The position numbers and the translations under genes are program-made. Under the pieces are notes generated by a model. It ran no database searches, had not been told where the DNA came from, and saw nothing but the letters and a program-made list of their open reading frames with translations. Positions 24,161-46,033 of a DNA stretch of 64,000 nucleotides are shown here, piece by piece. The stretch's first letter is position 1; every line of letters begins with the position of its first letter. This DNA comes from Parapristionchus giblindavisi (taxonomy: Eukaryota > Nematoda > Chromadorea > Rhabditida > Diplogasteridae), in the NCBI GenBank assembly GCA_943737045.1, contig CALSFV010000257.1, forward strand, positions 558,001-622,000, in the 5' to 3' direction.

Positions 24161-25937
24161 TTCGATCTCCCAAACTTTTATACGGAACACAACAGTATTT
24201 GAATGAATCATATTTATTAAAACTCGCGACCTTCGAATCTCCATTTGTCACGTTCAAAAATAAAAAAAATAACGAAAACTGTCAACTTTGTCGCATATAC
24301 CCTTTCTCGACTTTGACCCTCCTCTCCTCAAGTTTCCCCAATTTTATGTATTTTTTAAGAGATAAGTATTGATCAAGCAATCGATCAATCATATTTGAAC
24401 AAGATAAAAATCAATAATCTTCTATTTACAGTTTACTTCTTCAATTACTCCCCTCTTCCTACCTATGTGGATTTTCTGACGATGACTGTTGGCAATGGAA
24501 AAAGTACCGATTTTTTAAACACCATTTTTTCATTCGCAAAAATCCATTATTCAACCGGCTAAATCGATAATTGCAGGCGACTTCGCAAAGATCGATATCT
24601 GCAAAGGTTGGTTCGACTTTTGTTGATCACGAGGGGATAGATAGTGATAATGAAAGTTAGAGAAAGAGATAATTGATGAGAGAGTGTGGGAATGGAGAGA
24701 GTCAGACAACGAGATCATCTTGGCATAATGCCGCTGTGATGGATAATGATAGGGAAAGGATGAGAGTGATCATATATGATATGTGCGAGGATAGACATGT
24801 TCCACTGTGATTTAGAATTATTAGGGTGTCATAACATAAAAGTCATTATTAGTGATAGAAGAATAATGTTTTAATTAAGAAAAGTCCATGAATGTGTCGA
24901 TCAAATGAACAAAAATATAATTCTCTCATCATTTTACACGATATTTCTCTGTTAACCATAGTTCTCATTACACTCTAAAGATACCTAGGGTATTAGGGGT
25001 CGTAGTCAACTTGTTTCCTTTGAGATTTTTTTGTTTCCTTACAATTAGTACTGGTGCAATAGATAGTTGATATCGATCGAAACTTTCTATCTTTATCTAG
25101 TTTTCTCTATTTATCCCCACATCGTATACATTATTTTTCTATCTCTATCTATATAATCAAACTGTTTCGCACTGTTAGGCATGTTGATAAACTATCACAG
25201 ATCTACCTAACTGTATCTCTCTCTATCTCTACGTCTCTCACATCTCAATACTCTCTCATTCATCTACATACATTACTATCTAGTCTCTATCACCTCTAAC
25301 ATCGACACCCTCACTTTTCTCATTATTTGTATGACTATTCTTTGTTTTCCAAGCGTCGCATTGTTCGATTTGGGAAAGTGATACATCATAATATCATTAA
25401 ATAGATGAGTAACCTTATTTCTTTAATTTAATTACTTCCGAACCGATCATTGACCAATATATGTACAGTGTTTTTATGATAGTTAGAGAATAAAGAAATA
25501 GCACAGAAAACAAGAGAGTCAAACAACTAAATTTTATTTTAGCGCGGTGCAAAATAAAGAGTTAAGTAGTAGGACGCTATTATATGTATATTTTACCAAT
25601 TACTGTTAAGTTAATAGGTTAATTTAAAATCGTTTGATAAAACTAATCTATTCAGACTGAAATGTTTTACAATGATTTGAACACAACGTAGACTAGGTTG
25701 GAATTGTGTCATGATAGTAGTGTGTGATGCAATGCATGCAGTGGTATGCTACACTATACATTAGACCTATCGAAGAAGGGGATGATTTACAATTAGTGCA
25801 TCTAACAAAACAAATCAACGAAACTGAAATTTGTTTTTACAAAGATAAGCAGTAACATATAGAGTGGTATGATATCTCTTTGGCGAATCAAGAGATCAAC
25901 AAAATGATTTTTGTTCATTTAAAGCGTGAAAAGTGCA

Positions 25938-34400
<8,463 letters not shown>

Positions 34401-35580
34401 TCTACCGTAACCAATTGAAATTTTATCGATTATCGATTGATTCCGTCATTTCAACTCATGTCAATTAGTACCATATCAACTTTCCTCTCGAGTACCTACT
34501 GCAGTTATTGATTTTAAAATCACCGACTACCGTAATCCTCAGTGCCATTTCCCAATACACACCACACCACCACCCTATACATATCCGTCTGTTTGTACAT
34601 AATCTTTGATCTTTGATCTTTGATCCTCTTGCCTTATCTCTTTCCTTCATCTTGCCATAATCATTAGTAGACGGTGTGATAATATAGATACAAACCCAGT
34701 GATTATGCAAATACCACTTCCTTCCATGATAATTTGTTCTGTCAATCATCCCATCCATTTCATTACAAGATAAATAAAGAATGACTCACAATATTTCATC
34801 GGTGTTCAATCGCTCCAACTATCATGTTGATCTTGGTGAAGAATGTATAGAAACTCAACTAAAGCTCAGAGATCAGATTTGATCATTCTATATTCCGACC
34901 ATGAAACTTGAATTTAACAATAGTCTAAACGTGCTACTCAGAAGCAGACAGAACCCAATATTATGTATTTGTTATTCCAGAAAAAAAGTAGAATATCATA
35001 TTCTTTATCACATTGCAATCAATGAAAAACCGAGTGGACATAATTACGATAGCTTAATTTGCATATATTAGCCTCAGTTGATCAATAAATAAAGAGTAAA
35101 AAGGCAGAACGAATAATTTAGCATCAAACACGGTAGCCCAATACAGAGTAGTAGTAATAGTACGAATGGAATACAACAGGGGAACAATGGACGGGCTAGA
35201 AAAAGAGGCGGAGCTAAAACAAGAAAATTCACAATTGTCTGGTATTGTAGCATGTACAAGTACCACCATCAGGGGATACGGTAGATTGGTCAGGATAGAC
35301 AGATACTGTATGTTGTAATCTGATTCTCTCTTAAACTTCAATATTCTCAACTACAAACTATATATTACAATACATACTTGTGCGAACAGTCCCAATAGAT
35401 GACATAAAAAACAATCGATAAAAGTGAACAATTAGATAAATATATATATTTTTAATATACTATACAAATATCAGGCAGGAGGTCAAAGAAGCTAGACAAG
35501 AATAGGAATCGTAAATCAATCGATAATCACAAAAACTCGACACGATGCTTGGACGGTACGGTAGACTACAGTATTCCTTC
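34401..35580. other. Convergent intergenic region, ATPase and alpha-COP 3' ends
   Basis: No gene is seen. The segment should hold both 3' UTRs. A TTTGATC heptamer run lies at 34602-34625, and AATAAA at 34773-34778 (+) is a possible but rather distant ATPase polyadenylation signal. CTACNGTA-type palindromes occur near 34405 and 34530. Confidence 0.5.
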
Positions 35581-38500
35581 CTATTTGTTACCTTGCAGCG
35601 ACGAGATACGTAGACCGCTTGTGTGTCCGCCAATCTGTGCGACCTGCAACGACCAGTTTCAATCAATAATCACCTCGACTAATCGATAATATTCTTCAAA
35701 CTACAGTACCTGACACACGTCACAAATGCTTCCTTCATACTGTGGCGAGTATGACGTTCCACAGAAGGGACATCTGCAAAAATCGATATTAACGTCTATC
35801 GAATACAATATCCCTGTACAGTATATTATATCACATCCAAAGTCCGGCTACCGTACCCTTGATGTATACCGTATACCTTGTGGATGGTTTTCCTCTGTAG
35901 AGTGGGACGAGATCACGTCCACACACAGTGAAGGGATTGTGTTCATCATAAACAATACCAGCCGATGCGTCCTTTGGATCCTTCTCAGCTGCAGCGAGAA
36001 CCTTACGGATCTGAGCGGCTACCTCTGGCTTGGGTCCTGCAATGAAGACAAAACTGAATACGATAGCATCATGTGGCAAAACATAGTATTACTTATGCGT
36101 TTCAACAACATTTATATTACCGTTGTCAGATACCATTGTTAATAAATCAATAACCGACTACCGTACCCAGATCGAGGAGACGACGACAGAAGCCCATGCA
36201 CGTCTTGAGTTGCTTCATCTTGTAGAACGTGTTGACGGCCGATTTGAGAGTGAGAATCCTGATTCAGGCAAAATTAATCGATAACTATCAAGATACCGTA
36301 ATCGATAATCAACAACCGTTCGTACCTGTGCACCGGCTGGAGCTCATAGTGCGTAAAGTAAGCCGCGAGCTCGGCGTTACGACGAAGCTCCTCGGGAGTC
36401 GACTGTAAACATTCATAGATGACATTAATATCAATAATCGCTTTAATGTCCAACCTCTCAAATTCAATCGCATATGAAACTCAAAACAAACAGCTTGAGC
36501 GTCATTGGAAAACAAAATTATCAAAACCATCAGAGAATCAGCGTTAATAAAATAGCTTCAATTGGTGAATAAAGTAGGACACAAACCTTGGGGAGTTCCT
36601 TCCTTCTGTTCTCTAGCAATAGACCTCCGAGATACTCACGACAAATCTCGATCAATTGTTCAGCCTCAGCCATCTGCAAATAAATCAATAATTCATACAC
36701 ACTAGTCCAATCAATCCACCAATCATCAATCGATACTATGTTCTACCTCATTCTTCGTGTTGACAACGAGAAGAGGCACGGAGAGGAGAATCTGACGGAG
36801 TTGATCAATGGCTTCTCCAAACTTGCCCGCAGTCGTCAGAAGATACGAAGCCTGCAGCTTCTTTGCCAGATCGGAAACCTGGAACAAATCAATAATCATA
36901 TGGAATTTAAATCGATAATCGCAACATTTGGTTTAAATTATCAAGTGCAAAAAATGTCATCTTTCACCAAAGCACCCGCGAGTTCCGTGTCTCACAAGGG
37001 AACTACCCCAGCTTGCTTTTTTCAAACTGTATGAAATTTTGCATAGGCATAGCTGAACATGTTATAAGATCAGGTGTGAAATCTAGAAATTCTGGCACGT
37101 AATAGCCGAGCCAGAAAATTGGTCCAAAGTTTTGACCCAGGCGCAGTTAAGTTTCACACGCTCTGTGTCAAAACGATTTTACGATTCATGGTCTGTTCCC
37201 TGAAGGGCAAGAACAAGTGGATCGGTGGTGTAGTGGCGAAGTGTCTTCGGTTACTTGGCAATAGTAGTGGGTTCGATGCCGCTATGCTGCTGCATTTTTT
37301 GCATTTTTTTCAGAGATCGATAAATAGTTGATTCTTTGATTTCATGAAATTCATACTTGTTTTCAATTAAACAATTGTCTATTCCCAATATGTATTCGAT
37401 CGATTGATCTACCAAAATCTATTTTGTACGGCGATAATCACTTTTTTTTGTCATTCCGTGTCGTTTATTCCCAATGTTTTCTTCCGACAGAGTCATTGGT
37501 CGACTGATTCAAGTCTTTGGGACCCCCCAGGACACATCGCTGCCAGTCAAAAGTCGCTCAAGAACTAATCAATATTCTTCGGAGTGGTGAAGAAGGAGAG
37601 TTGGACGTTGAATCGGAGTCTGATCTGTTAAGGGATGAAGACGAGGAAGCGGATCCTGACTGGAATGCTGATGATGAAATGTACTTTGGAAGGGTCAAAG
37701 TATCAAAGAAAGAAGTATGTTGATCTTTGATCTTTCGTCTTTTACCTTGTTTTATTCGATTATTTTTTTTCTTTTTTCGAATCTCTATTTAAACATCGAG
37801 TTGATCATTGATCTTTCATATTTGAACTCCAAGTTTCTCCCTATTCATCTACAATATTGTAATGTTCTGTTCTGTTCTTATTGTAATATCGTAATGTTCT
37901 GTTGTGATGATAAATTACATTAAATGTGCTACCACCATGTCCGATCATTATCAAGTTACAAACGATAAATACGCAATATGAAATTTAGATTGGTCAAGAG
38001 AATACTTTATTATTTAAATTTTACTATTGAATAAACATTTATTTAATTTTTATCGATCTCTGAAAAAAATGCAAAAAAATGCAGCAGCATAGCGGCATCG
38101 AACACACTACTATTGCCAAGTAACCGAAGACACTGCGCCACTACACCACCGATCCACTTGTTCTTTACCTTCAGGGAACAGACCATGAATCGTAAAATCG
38201 TTTTGACACAGAGCGTGTGAAACTTAACTGCGCCTGGGTCAAAACTTTGGACCAATTTTCTGGCTCGGCTATTGCGTGCCAGAATTTCTAGATTTCACAC
38301 CTGATCTTATAACATGTTCAGCTATGCCTATGCAAAATTTCATACAGTTTGAAAAAAGCAAGCTGGGGTAGTTCCCTTGTCAGTGTTCACACAACAAAGG
38401 CTAACTCTCTCATAGGCAATGGTTGGTATTGCTCAATCTTTAACAAATTATTACAATTATAGAATAACAAAGATGGTAATGACGTCACCTTTACTCCAAT

Positions 38501-40702
38501 GGCGGGCAATCCGGCCCTTCCAGCAGCCTCCTGCCAGTTTCGAAGTGGGAAGGCGAAGAGAGAACCGGCAGTGGGCAAACCCTCGAGTGATACACGGGAC
38601 CTATAATGAAAAATTATCATTATTGATTAGTTCATTTGCGAAATACAACAGCAGCAATTATCAGATTATCGATTAATCAACATCTACAGTAATCCATCAG
38701 CTACCGTACCGTGCGTGAAGAGATAGGAAGATGGGTTTGAATGGGGCGAGATTGACAATGGCCAACTGATCGTGGAGCATACGAGCAGCAGAATCGAATG
38801 AACCTTAATAGACAATCAATTATCGATTGTTACATTATTCATCAATCAAATACATACTAAATCATACATTTTCGGTACCCTCGCCGTTTGTTTTTATATA
38901 GTGGGTCAATTCTCGAAATAGGGTGGGTTGATTCACAAAATTCGTTATTTTCGCTTAAAAATCGTCATTTTTAGCTTCCTTATATTATCAAGTGGCCTAA
39001 AATGGGCCTTATATAGTGGGTCAATCCTCGCACTGCGAGGGTATGGCAATGTATGTACTAAATTATCTTTTTTTTTAACTAGGTATAAAACTGATGTCTC
39101 ATGCCCATGTTACCTACATCAACTGTCTGAAACTCCAAACCGCCGTGTTTGATAGTGAGTTGTCTCTATCTCTTTGCACTAATCACAGGTCGAGTAGCTA
39201 CGTTACAGATTTTCAAAATGAAGCCACGTTATCAAAAACACCCAAAATGAGGCCACGCTTCGTAGTTTCTATCGTACATTTCGACCAAAAAATATATCAC
39301 ACTCACCGGCAGCGACGTGATCAGCCACAAGCTTGCTGTTGTTGGGCCAATGGGCCGAGGGTGGCTGGCCACGGGCGGGAGCCACGAATCCCTCGCCTGC
39401 TGGGGTCTCATCAGGTAGATCGGGCAGAGCGAGATCGTCGTCGTCCCAGCCCTCGCCCTGAATACCACCAATCACTCAATTAATCAATAAATCGATAATT
39501 CAAAATTAAACAACCCCACACAATTTACAACTTCATACGTATATTCACACTCAAGTTTAGCTCCAACCAATACTGTAATGAATGAATCAAGTAAATGATT
39601 GTTAACCTCTTCGACTTCTCCTTCAGCACCTTCTCCTCCTTCTCCATCATCCTCTAGATATCCATCATCATCTCCCCATCCTTCTCCCTCATCCAAATCG
39701 AGATCGTCCTCAGCAGCAAACGCAGCTGCTGCAGGCTTGCTCTTGCCTAAATATGTTTTTATTTAAAAAAATTAATTTAAATAAATTCAAAATAAATGTA
39801 AATGTAGAAGGCCTCATCAACGAATCAGATACAAGAAATCTGACCCGAAGCTCGACCACCATTCATTTACACCGATTTACTGTCACACTGCTCGGTAGAG
39901 GCACAGCATGATGTGATTGCACGGTGAGCAAATACTAGAGATAGGGCGGGGAATCGAACCAACGTGGGACGGAACGAGAGACAAGCGCTCTACCGATTGC
40001 GCTATAGAGCCACTTACCAGGTGCGGGTGCGCTGGCACTAGCCAACTTGAGCTCGAGGATGGAACGAGAGGTGGAGAGGTGTGGCCAGTTATCCGTCATC
40101 TATAATAATCAATATTTAGTGAGCAATGATCTCATACATATCACTGCTTATTGTTAACAGAGTACATATGCTTTCTAAAATTAAAAATACATATATCATA
40201 AATAGCCAAAATCATTTATAAACCCGCTGATTTCATGTCACTGGGAGAGAAGATCAGAGCTCTATTTACAAGCAAAAAGTGGTGTTTCGTCGAATTCTAC
40301 AACGAAAGAATAAAAACAACTAACAACCGTCATCTAAAACAATCTATATTTAGTGAATAATGGCATGAGACAGACACATCACTGCTCATTGTTAACAAAG
40401 TGTATACGTTCTTTTAAGTTAAAAATACAGTTCTTAAATAGCCAAAATCAATTTTTAAACCCGTTGATTTCATGTCATTGGGATAGTACATCTCATCTCG
40501 ATTTACAAAACACTGATACTGCATGTGTTGATGCTAATTGTAAGAAACAATAAAAACAGCTGATATCTACCCTCTATAAAATGTTCACCTTGGACGTGGG
40601 TGGTGGAGGCATGAGCAGGGCTGCACCCTCATCAACGGGAGGAACACTTTGTCTCTTCGATTCGAGATCAGTCTGAAAATACTTGGTTAAGTAACTGAAT
40701 AC

Positions 40703-40736
<34 letters not shown>

Positions 40737-43700
40737 TTCTTACCTTGAGCTCCTCAGCTTCCTCAGTACGTCCATGAGTAGCAGCCGTGAGATAGGCTAG
40801 CGATGACTGACCAACGTTGCGGAGGACTAAATGTATATTATAATAAACATAGAATAAATGAATCTACATAAAGGGTAACAGCTCATCATAGACTCTTACT
40901 GGCTATATCGTTGCGAACAAGCCATTCTCATCAATAAGTAGACAAAATACCATCCTCACACTTCTCATATCAAACCAGACAGATTCATGTAGCAGCCGTG
41001 TTTGAAACAGAGTAATCTAGGCCAATCAGCAATGTAATTGGCCCTTCTAAGAATAAGAAACAATAAATCAATAATGCAAGAGCAGCTCTTCGCATGAACT
41101 TTCCACATGCCAACTTTCCAAATTTCTTTCATAAATTCCATAAACTCTTCACAAATACAGCCAGCCATAATAGAAAATTTGCAGCCAGATATCAGTATAT
41201 TCCCCAGATATGAAATCAATCAATAACTACTCACTCTTGATTCTTTCATCAACATCTCCAAGTAGAAGTGCCATCTGGAAGTGACCATGGACATCATTTC
41301 TCATCTGAGCAATCTTCATCATCTTCGCCAATTTCTCAGTGTTGCCCGTCATGAGATACAGGAACGACAGCTTCTCAAAGTCCTGCAATTGAATATATTG
41401 ATTACGGTGTCGATCAATAATCAATCGATAGTTTTTCGTATGGTAGATCCAGGATAGAGACAATCAACAATGAATACCCACCTTCGTACGCTGGTAGGCC
41501 ATCTCAACAATCTGGTGATTGCCTTGAAGAAGGGCAGCTTCACCAAGTGATTGCCATATGGCCTTATCGTCAACAACCTGAAAACAGTGGGTTACGGTAA
41601 GCATTCAATATAAAGTAGATCAATCAATCAATAATCGTACCTTAGCCGCGTCAAGAGCAACGTCGAGGTTGCCGCACTCGAGTGCAAGTCCGAATCTGCA
41701 AATGAGTTGCGGTAATCAATCAATCAATAACGTATCCAATCCATCGATAATGCAAACTACCATACCTCGTCTTCTCGTCTTTGACAAAGTGAAGAGCAAG
41801 CTCTGGATAACCCTGCTTCTGTAGGTAAGAGATGATAGATTGTCCAACGAGCGAAGCTCCCTTCACCATGTTCAACACCTGCAATCATCGTCTCATAATT
41901 ATTGTGGGTGAAATATACGATAATCAATAATCCAAATCAATCGATAATACCCCGTACCTGATCGATTCTTCGGTTGATGAGCGCGAGCTTGAACTTGTAC
42001 TCGGTAGGGTCGATTGGCACCTGAATTCAAATCAATCAATCAATATTCTCCCATCCATGGACGGCTTATGAATACAAGCCTTCATAAAGTAAGCATGTGC
42101 TTCTTTACAAATCAATCAATAAGAGTATCGTACCTCAACGGGGGCGGCATCACGATTGAGACAGTAGAGTGAGGCACCACGGACAGAGACGACGTAGAGG
42201 GGTACATCAAGAGTGCGAACGATACCGGCATCACCCGAGAGTAGAGCGTATCTCAAGACATGATATTAATGATAGGATTAAGTACTTGCTAAGTCTTAAG
42301 GTTATGTGACAAGCACTTAAGGAGGACTTAGTTAAGTAGTAGTTTTAGTAATTACTTACTTGATATGATTGCTGGTAGTGTAGAGGAAGACACCCTCATC
42401 GTCCCAAGCGCCAGACTTTACGCGTGTGCTTTCCTGAACAAATTTTGAATACTTATTCGAAAGTTAAATTTCGCGCAATCTGATATCCGTCGGCCACACC
42501 ACTTACCATATGCGAGCAGACGACGTTCATCTCACGATCAACAATCTGTAGTTGATGCTTGGAGAGGAGCGCAGCGTGACTCATATCGCGCGACCAGATC
42601 ACGTACTTGACCTGAAACATATAAGACAATCAAGTTGGATTCACACCAAACCCGTCTGGGGTATGCCGCAGACTATACCTTGTTAGCCTTGACGAATCCG
42701 ATGGTACGCTTCTGTTGTACATCGTACAGTTGGATTCCCTCATCATTACGGAGCAGAAGCTTTCCAGTTCCGGCAAAGAACATATCGTCACATGATTGAT
42801 TAAGCTCCACCTTGCGAACCTCCTTGTTCGACAGATCACGGATCGAGATCTACAAATATTGTTATTTTTATTATTATTTACTGTTTATACGTATATATTA
42901 ACAATATCACTTTAACATTCAACCAGCAAGCATTTCCATAAATATTGAGCATACCCTGCACTCTCGTGTTTCACTCATATCATAAGATTGATACCATCTA
43001 TTCCAATCCAGTAAGATTCCGTTACATGGCTAACAAACAAAAAATCAAAATCAAAATCACACACCGGCACTATAGCGTTTCACACTGAACATACAATCAC
43101 TGATTACCAAGTCAAAACCGATAATATTGACCGATAGTAATTACTCGACACCAACCCGGCACATTCTCGTTTCATTCCCTCTGCTAAAACCATAATCTAA
43201 TCTCCGCACACCATCTCAGTACCTGCTGATTCCTATCGAGGACAGCATATCGATTGAGTGTGTACCACACGGTGGCCACTCCGGATGAACGGGCGACTAC
43301 TGGAGCGTCCGTGCACTCACCATCCTTTGTTGTCACCTACAAGGAAATAAGGATACCGTAATCACCAAGGAAATCAATCGATAAACAAAACTACTTATCG
43401 ATGCTCTGATTACCGTAATAATAATACAAACTACGGTATGCCGCCAGTCAATCAATCAATCAATAATCATTCACCTTGTACATATCATATGAGCAGAGCT
43501 CCTTGTTGTGACTGCGAGCAGTGAGCAGGAAACTGTTCTCTCCTGGATTATATTGAAGGGCGTAGTACGGTAGCATGAAAGCGGCGGGAGCACGTAGCTT
43601 GGCCACGGACGAATCCTTGCTACAATGATAGATTATGATAATTAAGTCAGTTCACGATTGATCATTATGGTGTCAAGCTACCGTACCCAGTGGTGGTGTC

Positions 43701-46033
43701 AAATTTACGCAGTTGACGATCCTTAACGTAGTAGATGAGTTCCTTGGCGGCGGTGTAAGCGGGTCGTTCACGTTGGATCTTGAACACGATCATACCATTG
43801 TCATGACCGGCAGCGAACATATTGAGATTGGGATGAGCACACATCACCCAGAATCGCTCATTGTCGTGTCTGCAAAGGGCTATCGATCGACATTCAGAAC
43901 AATAATTAGGTACACGGAGATCTAAAAGCGACTCCAATAATTACTAGTCGATCAATAATTAGGCGATTACTGTACAAAACTTCAAATAGACTAATCAATC
44001 AGTAAAATTACAGTATACCCACCTGAATACATGAAGACTGGTTCGTTTATGCATATCCCATACACGAATACTCTTATCCTCAGAGTTGGAAAGGATGAGA
44101 TCTGCATTGGGATGGAAGAGGACCGACGAGACGTTGTTGTAGTGGCCACGGCACGAATCCACTTCCCAGGCCTGGAGAACATACGGGGAATTGATTGATT
44201 TATTGATAAAAATATTTATAGACATACGGTGCAATGTTTTGGTTGTACTTATCCAATTCAGCTACAATAAAATCAATTCCAAATTATAAAATAGGATTAT
44301 ATCGGCAAACAAAGAATACTATCAATGTTTAATATGCGTGAAACACAAAGACACCAAGCCTTCCGTTTGGTAGACATTTAACTCAATCAATACAATAACT
44401 TTAACAAATATAATATTACCTTGCTATCATTGTATCTCCACATCTTGACCAATCGATCATCCGATCCGGATACGATAATGGGTGTGGTAGGATGGAATGA
44501 GACCCAGTTGACTCCTAAACCGAAGATACCGTAATCTATTGGTTATTGATTAGCTCACCTCGATCATGTCCCTCAAGTACGTGCTTCACGACGACATCGG
44601 GTTGACCAAAGATGTCTGCCTGCGCTCCGGGGCCTGAATCAATTGGTTAATAAATCACAAAAAAATCATCATAACCAATCAATTAATCAAATATACATTC
44701 TACAGCAACTTAATAATTAATCAATACTACTACAGTATCGTACCAGTTCTGGGTGCACCACCACCAGGCATCTGCTTCTTGCGTAGTCCAGAGATATCCC
44801 ATACACGGACAGTTTGATCGAGTGAGGCAGAAGCGACGAGATCATCAGTCGGATGGAATTGAGCACACATCACATAGTGATTGTGACCTGTAATTAATTA
44901 TTTAATGATATTATTATTGTTGTTATTGATTTCTCTTGACGATTCAATTGAAACAAATAATCAATCAAAGGTAAAGTAAATGGTATGAAACATGCACGGC
45001 CAATGCAACATCATACAAAAACAAGCTTTAGTAATATTTTTTAATGTTAATAAGCAAATATAAACAACAGACCAGTGAGGATGGCGATCGAGTTTCTGCT
45101 CTGCCAATTCCAGATTCGAACCGTTTGATCATCAGACGAAGAGATGATCCATGGATACCTGGTGATAACATGTTACATTCAAGCAATATATCCATCTGTA
45201 CAAACCCATATCGATCTAATGAGACTGTATGTACAAACCGTCTGTATTACTTTCCCAGATAATTTTATGTTTCAAATATGCAATAAAATAAGAATAATCG
45301 TTACTTGTTATGGAAGAAAGTGGATCGAATGTAATCGAGATGACCAAGAAGAGTGAAGATGCATCGACGTTGCTTGTAATTCCATACCTGAAAGACATAA
45401 GCGAAGTTATGAAATAATTATCACATCGAAATTATAGACAAAACATAAGAGGAAGCAAATCCTAATGCTAAATATAATATACAGAACACTATAGTTTATA
45501 ACTGAAGTGAGGGCTACTTTGAATCAATCACAAAATTTCTGGAAATGAAGTTAAGAAGACGATAATAGCTGAGCAAGAGGAATAAAGGGAATAAATTGGT
45601 TGGAAAGATATGAAAGCGAAGGCGACCATATTCGGCTGAATCATTCTACCACGTGTAACTAATTCATTTTGAAGAAGTTATAAAATAACGAATACAATTA
45701 TGATTAAGCTATGAATACCTTGATTTTGTAGTCATCTCCTCCAGATACAAAGATGGGTTGTTCGTTGTGGAAGCAAATACCACGAACGGGTCCGTCATGT
45801 TCATCGAACTTGTCGAGCAAAACACAGATACGGTAGTCCCAAAGCTGAATCACTCCCGAATGGAGCGAGGCCAATACCCATGGACGTGTAGGGTGGAATG
45901 AGATGCCTTAAATAACATATTATAAATATATTTAAGCAAAAACATAGGAACAAACGAAGAAAGAAGGTGGAAGAAAAAGTGTGTCACCTTTAACTCTGGC
46001 TGATTTCGACTCGAACTTGACGAGAAGTGACAT
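35581..46033 (-). CDS. COPA: Coatomer subunit alpha (alpha-COP), 1223 aa
   Basis: There are 34 minus-strand exons: 45988-46033, 45719-45906, 45305-45387, 45073-45158, 44744-44887, 44559-44633, 44420-44514, 44023-44171, 43687-43869, 43475-43619, 43223-43336, 42679-42849, 42507-42611, 42360-42433, 42134-42251, 41958-42020, 41766-41878, 41641-41695, 41482-41577, 41235-41382, 40744-40826, 40589-40672, 40018-40099, 39607-39746, 39307-39457, 38710-38803, 38489-38600, 36747-36878, 36587-36673, 36326-36402, 36167-36258, 35877-36036, 35710-35773, 35581-35643. Total 3672 nt, all phases consistent, within one residue of the human length. N-terminal WD40 repeats fill about residues 1-300, then the solenoid, an acidic linker ([20 protein letters not shown], about 850) and the C-terminal COPI domain. 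As part of the COPI coat it binds dilysine cargo for Golgi-to-ER return. One intron (36879-38488) holds a transposon. Confidence 0.97.
36995..38379. mobile_element. 1.4 kb transposon with about 330-bp inverted repeats
   Basis: Left arm 36995-37324 and right arm from about 38049 to 38379 are nearly identical reverse complements. The termini read CAAGGGAACTACCCCAGC and its complement. A 3-bp TCA flanks both ends (36992-36994, 38380-38382). Each arm contains a tRNA-like segment with a B-box-like GGGTTCGATGCC (37269-37280 in the left arm). The middle has an acidic coding fragment. The element sits in an alpha-COP intron. The superfamily is unclear; a 3-bp duplication would fit Harbinger- or CACTA-type elements but is too short to be firm. 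Confidence 0.75.
37517..37716 (+). pseudogene. Acidic open frame inside the transposon, possible transposase N-terminus
   Basis: The frame encodes about 67 residues ending in a strongly acidic stretch ([19 protein letters not shown]), then a usable GTATGT donor. Acidic N-termini with a DPDW-like motif are common in piggyBac-type and other DNA transposases. No catalytic domain follows before the right arm, so this is at most a remnant. The assignment is inference from composition and location. Confidence 0.35.
39938..40011 (-). repeat. tRNA-like sequence, probably a tRNA-derived SINE or pseudogene
   Basis: Read on the minus strand it starts GGCTCTATAGCGCAATCGG, with a D-arm (GCGC paired with GCGC) and A-box, and has a B-box GGTTCGATTCC. 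The acceptor and T stems do not close properly and no clear anticodon arm forms. I therefore do not call a functional tRNA. It lies in an alpha-COP intron, just inside the splice donor of the exon at 40018-40099. Confidence 0.5.
40703..40734. repeat. (AAT)n microsatellite
   Basis: About ten trinucleotide repeats in an alpha-COP intron between exons 40744-40826 and 40589-40672. Confidence 0.9.

Larger units (their letters stand above)
18000..25937. other. Eight kilobases with no supported gene
   Basis: No chain of in-phase exons or known domain is visible on either strand. Contents are AT-rich sequence, a minisatellite at 21715-21890, (CTCCCT)n and related TC tracts at 22090-22680 and 23870-23920, and a 79-bp tandem duplication at 24008. 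A GA-rich patch lies at 20030-20090. The ends probably contain the promoter of the BPNT2-like gene on the left and of the ATPase gene on the right. A small gene with poor conservation could still be missed. Confidence 0.5.

Noticed and set aside
39938..40011. A functional tRNA gene
   Set aside because: The A- and B-boxes and D-arm are visible, but the acceptor and T stems do not pair and no anticodon arm closes.
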